Shown: piece after piece, positions 1 through 5,415 of the stretch | Position numbering within the stretch: position 1 is the first letter of the stretch | Layout: each line of letters opens with the position of its first letter | Made by a program: the position numbers and the translations under genes | Notes under the pieces: generated by a model | The model's input: the letters and a program-made list of their open reading frames with translations, nothing else | What the model was told of the DNA's origin: nothing | The model's database searches: none | Assembly (NCBI GenBank): GCA_036522155.1 | Contig: DATDGI010000321.1 | Location: forward strand, 1 to 7,814 | Direction: 5' to 3' | From: UBA9676 sp036522155 | GTDB taxonomy: Bacteria > Actinomycetota > Actinomycetes > Streptosporangiales > Streptosporangiaceae | DNA: 7,814 bases

Positions 1-2
1 GC

Positions 3-269
3 GCCAACTGCCGCCGCTGCTATATACCGCGCGGCGAAAGCGGCCACCTGAGCCGCACCGGATTGTGTGATGAGTGCAGCGTTGCGGTATATGCGGAATG
101 CGCCCGCCAGATAGCCCAAAGACGCGGCCCGTATTACCGGCGATATCTGGACGGGCTGACCGATTACGTCGCCCGCCTCTGGGGAGAGACCTTGCCCGAT
201 CAGGCTGAACATGCTTTCGACTCAGCGTCTAACAACGCGCCGCGGATAGAGCGTAGTATCGGGTTATAG
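3..269 (+). CDS. Small zinc-finger protein, 5' end missing
   Basis: The reading frame is already open at the window edge, so the true start lies upstream; 88 residues are visible before TAG. Near the visible N-terminus are two Cys-x2-Cys pairs (CRRC at visible residues 3-6 and CDEC at 22-25), 15 residues apart, a layout typical of a treble-clef or zinc-ribbon fold that binds one zinc ion. A later TTG at 63 could act as a start, but it would remove the first Cys pair, so I reject it. The part after the finger is helical and basic, with a GPYYRRY motif around visible residues 46-52. Small proteins of this general look are common in actinobacterial phages, where they are usually of unknown role; DNA or protein binding is inference. 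It ends 132 bp before the structural genes and may belong to a preceding operon. Confidence 0.7.
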   Translation, partial: ANCRRCYIPRGESGHLSRTGLCDECSVAVYAECARQIAQRRGPYYRRYLDGLTDYVARLWGETLPDQAEHAFDSASNNAPRIERSIGL

Positions 270-377
270 CGGGGCGGGTCACCAGCCCGGCCGGGCCACT
301 CAAGGGCTATTGGGGAAGCCGGCCGGGGCGTACCTGGTGAGCGGGCCTGTGTGCGCCCGTCATGCCGCCCGCCCCGC
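269..377 (+). promoter_or_regulatory. Structured leader before the structural operon
   Basis: This is the only gap over 100 bp in the window. Positions 269-278 (GCGGGGCGGG) are perfectly complementary to 368-377, ten base pairs that would enclose the whole region. Inside lie a perfect 12-bp palindrome at 285-296 (GCCCGGCCGGGC), a second CCGGCCGG palindrome at 319-326 whose centre is 32 bp away, and a small hairpin (342-346 with 355-359, 8-nt loop). No run of T follows, so it is not a standard terminator. I see no convincing -35/-10 pair. A structured 5' leader or an operator region for the late genes is inference. CCGGCC motifs also recur inside genes here, so single palindromes carry little weight; the ten-base long-range pairing is the stronger signal. 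Confidence 0.35.
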
Positions 378-386
378 CTTACCTGC

Positions 387-393
387 AAAGGGG
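387..393 (+). promoter_or_regulatory. Ribosome binding site for the 141-aa protein
   Basis: AAAGGGG lies 8 nt before ATG 402. It selects that ATG over the in-frame GTG at 351, which has no comparable site. Confidence 0.65.
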
Positions 394-401
394 TGCCGTC
401 C

Positions 402-827
402 ATGCCCGTCCGTTCCGACCCGGCCAGCGCTACGGCCAAGTGGGTCACCAACCTGTCCAACGCCACCACGGCAATGACCAACGGCGCCAACCGGGTCACG
501 GTCAGTCCCGGTGTGGCCGCCGCCGCCGCCGCCGACAAGTGGCTGTCCAAGGTCACCCAGGCCAAGTCCAAGTTCGCGGCCCGGGTCGGCTCCGTGACCC
601 TCGACCAGTGGAAGACCGCCTACACGACCTACGGCGTGCAGCGGGTCGCCTCCGGTGCGCAGGCCAAGCAGGGCAAGATGCTGTCCTTCCAGACGGACTG
701 GATGGCCTACCTGTCCGCCAACCAGGGCAAAATCGACCGGATGGCGTCGACCACGCTGGAAGACGGCATCGCCAAGGCCACGGCGCAGATCAGGCTGAAC
801 GCTGCCTTCAAGCGCTCAGGCACCTGA
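402..827 (+). CDS. Helical phage structural protein, 141 aa, next to capsid candidate
   Basis: The protein is predicted to be nearly all alpha-helical, with a six-alanine run at residues 39-44 and a basic C-terminus. Landmarks are ATAKWVTNL (10-18), VTVSPG (32-37), DKWLSKV (45-51), SVTLDQW (64-70), GVQRVASGA (78-86) and TTLEDGIAKA (117-126). No membrane segment or catalytic motif is visible. From memory, small proteins with this pattern (a KW helix, then V-x-V-x-P-G, then a W helix, then R-[IV]-A-x-G) recur in environmental phage contigs directly before a capsid-like gene; I could not check this. The start ATG 402 follows a clear Shine-Dalgarno sequence. The next gene begins 21 nt downstream in the same frame. 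A scaffold, a capsid-lining protein or a minor capsid partner are all possible; calling it structural rests on position and abundance-like codon use, not on a recognised fold. Confidence 0.65.
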   Translation: MPVRSDPASATAKWVTNLSNATTAMTNGANRVTVSPGVAAAAAADKWLSKVTQAKSKFAARVGSVTLDQWKTAYTTYGVQRVASGAQAKQGKMLSFQTDWMAYLSANQGKIDRMASTTLEDGIAKATAQIRLNAAFKRSGT

Positions 828-848
828 GACAGGGCGGGAGAGACAGTC

Positions 849-1640
849 ATGGGGTTCGGAATCGAGACGGTCGCCGGGTTTGCGACCGCCGCGGGTGCTG
901 GCACCAACGCGCTGACCTACACCGGGGGGCAGTCCGGCGCGGTCCGCGACGCGAGCGAAGCGGCCGGGATCAGCCTGAGTGACATGTGGGCCAAGGGTGC
1001 GGCGGCAGACGTGTTCCGCATCCGCTCGCCCCGGCTGCACGACCTGGTGAGCGGCATTGGTTTCCCGCTGTCGGTGGCGAACTCGCCGCTTGACTGGCTG
1101 TCGGACATCCCCGATCAGCCGGTCGTGCCCAACGACACCCTGATAGCGGAGATCATCGCCGCTGCGGCCGGGACCGACGTCGGGGCGTTCACCCTGGTCT
1201 ACAGCGACCTGGGCGGCATCGCGGCCAACACCGCAACCGCCGAGGAACTCAAGGGCCGGATTAAGAATCTGGTCACGGTCCATGTGACGGTGGCCGGTGC
1301 GGCCACGCTGGGCAACTGGTCCAACGGCACCGCGATCAACGCGACCGAGGACAAGCTGCACGCCGACTCGCTGTATGCGATCTTCGGGATCATCCCGACC
1401 AACGCCGTTGCCGCCCTGGCCATCGCGGGCGCGGACACCGGCAACCTGCGCATCGGCCACCCGGGCAGCAGTTCGGCGCTGGAAACGCGGGACTACTTCT
1501 GGCGGCTGTCCGTGCAGACCGGTGAGCCGGTCGTGCCGCTCATCAAGGCCAACAACAAGGGGTCAACCCTGATCTACCAGGTGGACAACGCGGCAGGCGC
1601 CAACAACGACTGTTACGTGTCCATGGCTGAGCTGATCTAG
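849..1640 (+). CDS. Candidate major capsid protein, 263 aa
   Basis: The 263-residue product is mainly beta-strand and short loops, with little long helix except around 131-140. Landmarks are RIRSPRLHD (57-65), the LIAEIIAAA strand (98-106), FTLVYSDLGG (114-123), LHADSLYAIFG (170-180), DTGNLRIGHPG (196-206), DYFWRLS (215-221) and VVPLIKANNKG (228-238). A good ribosome binding site (GCGGGAGAG, 834-842) precedes ATG 849. I believe I have seen this C-terminal signature in uncultured phage contigs, but cannot name the family. It lacks the long spine helix and E-loop order I would expect of an HK97-fold capsid protein. The size is close to that of small double-jelly-roll capsid proteins such as PM2 P2 (about 270 aa), although sequence likeness to P2 is not evident. 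Capsid function is inferred from size, beta content, position and operon; a spike or tail role is the alternative. Confidence 0.5.
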   Translation: MGFGIETVAGFATAAGAGTNALTYTGGQSGAVRDASEAAGISLSDMWAKGAAADVFRIRSPRLHDLVSGIGFPLSVANSPLDWLSDIPDQPVVPNDTLIAEIIAAAAGTDVGAFTLVYSDLGGIAANTATAEELKGRIKNLVTVHVTVAGAATLGNWSNGTAINATEDKLHADSLYAIFGIIPTNAVAALAIAGADTGNLRIGHPGSSSALETRDYFWRLSVQTGEPVVPLIKANNKGSTLIYQVDNAAGANNDCYVSMAELI

Positions 1641-1652
1641 GCCGGCCTGGCC

Positions 1653-2051
1653 ATGACGGTCACAGTCACCCCACCGGGCGGGTCTACCGTCGCGGCAGGG
1701 ACCGGTGCGGGCGCGTCAGCGGTACAGGAAACGCCGCTGACCCCCGTGTCGGGCACCGCGGCGGCTAACACCGCGGTGCCGATCACAGTCAACGGCGTGG
1801 CCGGGCAGACAATCCGCCTGGCCGCGCTGTCCTGGTCATATTCGGCTGCGCCGGCCGGTGGCGTGCTGACGGCCGTAGTCAACGGTGTGACCATTTTCCA
1901 GTGCGACATTACTGCGGCCGGGTTTGCCGCTGCCCTGATCGCGCAGGGCGGGCTGATCTGCCAGGCCGGGCAGAATGCCGTCATCACCCTGGCGGCGGCT
2001 GGCGCCGCGGTGATCGGCCGGCTGAATGTCGGCTACTACTACGGGCCGTGA
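1653..2051 (+). CDS. Small beta-rich virion protein, 132 aa
   Basis: The N-terminal 40 residues are low-complexity Gly/Ala/Thr/Pro, followed by a compact beta domain. The core is ITVNGVAGQTIRL (44-56), then SWSYSAAPAGG (60-70), VVNGVTIFQCDIT (75-87) and a final VIGRLNVGYYYG (120-131). The W-S-Y-S-A-A-P-x-G-G turn between two strands, followed by D-I-T-A-A-G, is a pattern I associate with small phage surface or decoration proteins; this is memory, not a search. C84 and C103 could form a disulfide. Start ATG 1653 has only a weak AGG (1639-1641) that overlaps the upstream stop, so its translation probably depends on ribosomes finishing the capsid candidate 12 nt earlier. It is in the same frame as that gene, separated only by TAG and four sense codons. 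Confidence 0.6.
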   Translation: MTVTVTPPGGSTVAAGTGAGASAVQETPLTPVSGTAAANTAVPITVNGVAGQTIRLAALSWSYSAAPAGGVLTAVVNGVTIFQCDITAAGFAAALIAQGGLICQAGQNAVITLAAAGAAVIGRLNVGYYYGP

Positions 2052-2071
2052 CCCGGGAAAGACGGTGACGG

Positions 2072-2449
2072 ATGCATTGGGGCCACGCTCTGAACAACCT
2101 GGCCAAGAATTTCTTTGGCCAGGAGGACGCCGGCATTGGCGGTGCGCTGCTCTTGCGGGCGGCCCGGTACATGGGTGGCGACCCGGCCGGGCCGGTTGCC
2201 GTCACCTCGACCGGGGTCGCTAACACGCAGGGATTGCCTGACCTGCCGGCCGCGCAGTCGGCGCAGCTGCAAGTGCAGACCAGCGCGATCATCTACCGGG
2301 TGGATGGTCTTGACCCGGCTGCCTACGGCGGGGCGATGGTCACCGCGGGGAGCTACATCACCCTGACCGGGCAGCCAACGATGCGTGCTTTCCGGTTCGT
2401 TTCAGCGGTGGCGGCTAACGCTTCTGTGGCTGGCACCTATTTTGACTAG
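2072..2449 (+). CDS. Small beta-rich virion protein, 125 aa
   Basis: A short helical N-terminus (residues 1-34, LNNLAKNFFG at 9-16 onward) is followed by a beta domain. Its core is TSAIIYRVDGLDP (70-82), then AAYGGAMVTAGSYITLTG (83-100) and MRAFRFVSA (104-112), closing with VAGTYF (119-124). The order I-x-Y-R-x-D-G-x-D-P, G, A-G-s-x-I-x-L, F-R-F-[VI], Y-F matches my recollection of a widespread small phage beta-sandwich protein found near capsid and tail genes; its function is not settled. ATG 2072 follows GGGAAAG (2055-2061). A methionine at residue 34 is a possible later start, which would leave only the beta domain. Decoration, spike or adaptor protein are the likely options. Confidence 0.6.
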   Translation: MHWGHALNNLAKNFFGQEDAGIGGALLLRAARYMGGDPAGPVAVTSTGVANTQGLPDLPAAQSAQLQVQTSAIIYRVDGLDPAAYGGAMVTAGSYITLTGQPTMRAFRFVSAVAANASVAGTYFD

Positions 2450-2455
2450 GGGAAT

Positions 2456-2686
2456 GTGAACCGGTACGAGGTTGCTATCACCGGCCTGGCCGCTGCGGTG
2501 GCCGGGCTGGTTTATCTTGCCCGCCAGCTGGTGAAAGTGACCCGGCGCATCGACGCGCTTTTCGCCATGCCCGTGCAGTACCGGGCGCTGGCCGCGGTGA
2601 CGGTGGCGAACACTGAGGCGATAGCTGAACTTACTATTGCCGTGGCGAAACTGGCGCAGGTGGAAAGGGAGCGTGGTGCCAGGTGA
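2456..2686 (+). CDS. Small single-span membrane protein, 76 aa
   Basis: GTG start at 2456, directly after the previous stop and with AGGGGAA (2448-2454) overlapping that stop. Residues about 6-23 (VAITGLAAAVAGLVYLAR) form one hydrophobic helix, followed by basic QLVKVTRR, which predicts the C-terminus on the cytoplasmic side if it sits in the host membrane. Residues 33-76 are helical and may be a coiled coil (A-x-A-E-L-x-x-A-V-x-K-L-x-x-V-E), ending in charged ERERGAR. This shape occurs in phage holin-like or spanin-like proteins and in small virion membrane proteins; nothing decides between them. The last codons overlap the start of the next gene, whose GTG (2683) shares bases with this TGA. 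It reads in the same frame as the preceding 125-aa gene. Confidence 0.6.
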   Translation: MNRYEVAITGLAAAVAGLVYLARQLVKVTRRIDALFAMPVQYRALAAVTVANTEAIAELTIAVAKLAQVERERGAR

Positions 2687-3249
2687 TGCCGCGGATGTAT
2701 ACCACTGATTTCACGGTGCCAGCTAAGACGGCTAAGGCGGCCCCGGCGGTGCTGGCCGTGGTACTCGATGACGCACATCTGGATGAGGTGCGGTTCATCA
2801 TCCCGGCCGGGCACATCGGGCAGACCGGTATCCGCATCCAGTCGGCGGGGACGGTGCTTGTGCCTTTCGCGGGCACCGGGTGGATTACGTCGGACAACGA
2901 GAAGTTCACCTGGCCTTATGATGCCGAGGTACAGCAGAACGGCTTGCAGCTGGCGGGCTACAATCTGGACAGCCGGGCGCACACGTTCCACCTGCGCTGG
3001 CAGGTGAGCGACCTGGCGCCCGCGGTGCCGGTGACCATCGCCAGCCCGCAGGCCGCTGCGGGTGCTTCTGCCGTGCCCGCCACGCTGGCTTCCTTGCTGG
3101 CTAACCCGGCCGGCGGGGACGGCTCAGCGGCCAGCGTGGCGCCAGCTGGCGGTGCTGGCGCAGATGCCCTGCCGCCAGCTGCGCACAGGCCGGCGCACAA
3201 GCCGGCGCACAAGCCGGCCGGGCGTAAGAGCGGGAAGGGCCAGCGGTGA
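2683..3249 (+). CDS. Beta-domain virion protein with basic AHKP-repeat tail, 188 aa
   Basis: Residues 6-108 form a beta-rich domain: DFTVPAKT (9-16), LDEVRFIIPAGHIG (33-46), TGIRIQSAGTVLVPF (48-62), GWITSDNE (66-73), AGYNLDSRAHTFHLRWQV (91-108). The order I-P-x-G-H-x-G, G-I-R-I, P-F, G-W-I-x-x-D-[DN]-E, Y-N-x-D, H-T-F is familiar from phage structural gene clusters, with no known function to my knowledge. Residues 110-166 are an Ala/Gly/Pro linker. Then come AHRP, AHKP, AHKP (167-178) and the basic end AGRKSGKGQR. A tail of this kind could touch nucleic acid, capsid interior or the acidic cell surface; this is inference. The gene may start at GTG 2683 or ATG 2686; GTG gives the common stop/start overlap and better spacing from GGAAAGGGAG (2662-2671). 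Confidence 0.6.
   Translation: MMPRMYTTDFTVPAKTAKAAPAVLAVVLDDAHLDEVRFIIPAGHIGQTGIRIQSAGTVLVPFAGTGWITSDNEKFTWPYDAEVQQNGLQLAGYNLDSRAHTFHLRWQVSDLAPAVPVTIASPQAAAGASAVPATLASLLANPAGGDGSAASVAPAGGAGADALPPAAHRPAHKPAHKPAGRKSGKGQR
3139..3161 (+). repeat. Perfect 8-bp hairpin inside the linker coding region
   Basis: GCGCCAGC (3139-3146) and GCTGGCGC (3154-3161) are exact inverted copies around a 7-nt loop. An overlapping 12-bp palindrome (3140-3151) competes with it. It sits in the Ala/Gly/Pro linker of the 188-aa gene and may simply reflect repeated Ala/Gly codons. Confidence 0.4.
3181..3216 (+). repeat. Three tandem 12-bp repeats coding for AHRP/AHKP
   Basis: The units are 3181-3192, 3193-3204 and 3205-3216; the last two are identical (GCGCACAAGCCG) and the first differs at one base. 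In frame they give Ala-His-Arg-Pro and twice Ala-His-Lys-Pro. Near-identity at all codon positions indicates recent copying, for instance by replication slippage, rather than only protein-level selection. Confidence 0.85.
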
Positions 3250-3950
3250 GTATCGGGTATTCGGACTTCCAGGCTTACGCGCAGTGGAAAGACACGCCAT
3301 CTGTGTCACAGTTCGGTGTTAGCTTCCCCACGGGCAATACCACGTTTGGCCCATTCCTGCTGGGCAACTTCGGGTCGCTGTTCATCTACGCAACCGCCGG
3401 CGCCAGCCTGGCGTTCGTGCAGGTCAACTTCTTTGACGACCAGGCCATGGCTAACGCTATCGGGACAGTCACCTGGTCGCTGGCGCCATTCACAAACATG
3501 TCCGTGGCCATTCCCGCGGTAGGCAACTATTACAATGTCGTGTACGGCAACAGCGGGGCGGGCGCCTCTACCGCAACGGTGTACGTCTACCCGACGAACA
3601 TGGCTGCTGCCCGGCCGGTGTACCTGGCCGGGCAGCAGGCGGCGCCGCTGCTGTCGGGCAGTGCGACGATCGTCGCGGGCGGGAACAGCGCGGTGGCCGC
3701 AACGCAGCTGTTCGGCGGCCCGGCGTCGCTGTCGGTCGCCAACTCGGCCACAGCTAAATGGCACGCCCTGATCGACTATTACCAGAACAGCAGCGGCAGC
3801 TATATCCAGTTCGCGGCGGTTGACGGATCAACGGGCCTTTTGCGGGGAGTGTTCCCGCTGATTCTCCCGCCCGCGCTGGTACAGGTAACGGTGTTCAACG
3901 ATGATGCGGCCAACCACGGCTTTGTGTGGTCGCTAGTGGCGGGTGAATAG
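3246..3950 (+). CDS. Two-domain beta-rich virion protein, 234 aa
   Basis: The product is Gly/Ser/Ala/aromatic rich and reads as beta-strands throughout. Two halves seem to be related: residues 36-117 (GSLFIYATA at 43-51, ASLAFVQVNFFDD at 53-65, MSVAIPAVGNYYNVVYGN at 85-102, ATVYVYP at 110-116) and 156-234 (ASLSVANSA at 160-168, AKWHALIDYYQN at 170-181, GVFPLILPPALVQVTVFNDD at 201-220, HGFVWSLVAG at 224-233). Each has an S-L strand, an aromatic-rich strand, a Pro-containing strand ending in N, and a closing strand. That suggests an internal duplication of a beta-sandwich, as in spikes, penton-like or receptor-binding proteins; the specific role is inference. GTG 3246 overlaps the previous TGA, with GGGAAGGG (3232-3239) six bases ahead, a strong and decisive start signal. 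Confidence 0.65.
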   Translation: MSIGYSDFQAYAQWKDTPSVSQFGVSFPTGNTTFGPFLLGNFGSLFIYATAGASLAFVQVNFFDDQAMANAIGTVTWSLAPFTNMSVAIPAVGNYYNVVYGNSGAGASTATVYVYPTNMAAARPVYLAGQQAAPLLSGSATIVAGGNSAVAATQLFGGPASLSVANSATAKWHALIDYYQNSSGSYIQFAAVDGSTGLLRGVFPLILPPALVQVTVFNDDAANHGFVWSLVAGE

Positions 3951-3952
3951 CG

Positions 3953-4509
<557 letters not shown>

Positions 4510-4513
<4 letters not shown>

Positions 4514-4758
4514 CGGGCATGAATCAGCTTACCTGGCAGGTGCTCGGACCGCAGATCACGCAGTCAACCGAACTGGCGCCAGGCGGGACGGGTATCGCGG
4601 ACTATTACGTGGTGCCGTTCAAAATCACTGGCGGCCCGGCCGCCGGGCATATGGGCACGGTGAAAATACCCGCGGACCAGTTCTCCGATGATACGGTCCG
4701 GGCGGCCGTGCAGCTGGCCGCCGATGACGTGCACGCCGTGGCTGCGCTGACCGGCTGA
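4510..4758 (+). CDS. Small phage protein of unknown function, 82 aa
   Basis: It begins with a likely beta part, LTWQVLGPQITQST (7-20), a Gly/Pro turn, then ADYYVVPFKIT (30-40) and GHMGTVKIPADQF (46-58), and ends in a helix DDTVRAAVQLAADDVHAVAAL (60-80). The arrangement of strand, G-x-V-x-[IV]-P and terminal helix resembles small proteins I recall from phage structural clusters, without a settled role. There is no membrane segment, cysteine or catalytic signature. Gene coupling to the transglycosylase suggests they are made in similar amounts. Partner protein, adaptor or decoration are all open. Confidence 0.55.
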
Positions 4759-4759
4759 C

Positions 4760-5398
4760 ATGCTCGACTGGATAGCGTCGTTCATCGCCAGGTGGGCGCC
4801 GGCAGTCCCGGCCGCGATCCGGGATCTCGTGCACTGGTCGGTGCACGCCCTGGCCTCGGTCGTGTATTTCGTGTTCGGCAACGTCGGCAAGGCGTGGGGT
4901 TACGTGTGGGGTGCGCTGAAATGGCACCTGACCGCTGCGGTGAGATTCGTAGACGCCACCTATCAGCAGCTGCGGGCCATCCTGAAGAAATATTTTCCCG
5001 CGGTGTACAACTGGATAGCCGGGCTGATAGCCGCGGTGAGGAAAGACCTGCGCACCGTCTGGCATGACACCCTAGCCGAACTGGACCGGCTGCGGGCGCT
5101 GGCGGCCGGGTGGATTAAAGACGTGCGGGCATGGGCGTACCGGGACATCTGGCTGCCGCTGTCAGCTGACACGGCCTGGCTGAAAACGCACCTGCTCAAA
5201 TGGGGTTACACCGCGTGGTATTACATCACCCACCCGGACATGCTGGCCAATATCCTGCTTGACCCGCTGATCACACTGATTGAGCGGCAGGCGTGGACTG
5301 TGGCGGCCAGACTGGGGACGTTCACGCTCGCGCTGGCCGTGCACAACATCCGCCGGCTGGCCCAGCTGGCCGAGGACATCATTGCCGCCGTGTTCTGA
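4760..5398 (+). CDS. Tryptophan-rich amphipathic membrane-associated protein, 212 aa
   Basis: Fifteen of 212 residues are Trp, spaced through almost unbroken helical sequence with Arg, Lys and His between aromatic and aliphatic residues (for example HWSVHALASVVYFVFG at 25-40, KAWGYVWGALKWHL at 44-57, VYNWIAGLIAAVRKDL at 82-97, AGWIKDVRAWAYRDIW at 116-131, KWGYTAWYYI at 147-156). One segment, about 27-40, and perhaps one near 182-196 are hydrophobic enough to span a membrane; the rest look like amphipathic surface-lying helices. This suggests a protein that sits on or disrupts a lipid bilayer, either a virion membrane protein, an entry pore, or a holin-like factor. I know no named family. ATG 4760 lies one base after the previous TGA with no clear Shine-Dalgarno sequence, so translation likely continues from the upstream gene. 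Confidence 0.6.
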   Translation: MLDWIASFIARWAPAVPAAIRDLVHWSVHALASVVYFVFGNVGKAWGYVWGALKWHLTAAVRFVDATYQQLRAILKKYFPAVYNWIAGLIAAVRKDLRTVWHDTLAELDRLRALAAGWIKDVRAWAYRDIWLPLSADTAWLKTHLLKWGYTAWYYITHPDMLANILLDPLITLIERQAWTVAARLGTFTLALAVHNIRRLAQLAEDIIAAVF

Positions 5399-5401
5399 GA
5401 C

Positions 5402-5407
5402 GAAAGG
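5402..5407 (+). promoter_or_regulatory. Ribosome binding site fixing the start of the 592-aa gene
   Basis: GAAAGG lies eight bases before ATG 5416. The frame is open upstream to 5293 within the preceding gene, but the RBS and the end of that gene at 5398 favour 5416. Confidence 0.65.
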
Positions 5408-5415
5408 CACCGCCA

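Noticed and set aside
342..359. Hairpin before the first structural gene as a terminator of the zinc-finger gene
   Set aside because: The stem has only five or six base pairs and no T run follows, so an intrinsic terminator is not supported.
362..982. 206-aa + strand frame starting at ATG 362
   Set aside because: It runs across two genes in another frame, is Arg/Gly/Gln-rich low-complexity sequence, and has no ribosome binding site.
816..1460. Minus-strand open frame of 214 aa opposite the capsid candidate
   Set aside because: Rich in Arg/Gly/Val with no domain, overlaps a well-supported + strand gene with good codon use and RBS. High GC makes long antisense frames common.
5293..5415. Upstream extension of the 592-aa protein by 41 residues
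   Set aside because: It would lie wholly inside the end of the 212-aa gene, and its sequence is Arg/Gly/Pro-rich shadow. ATG 5416 has a proper ribosome binding site.
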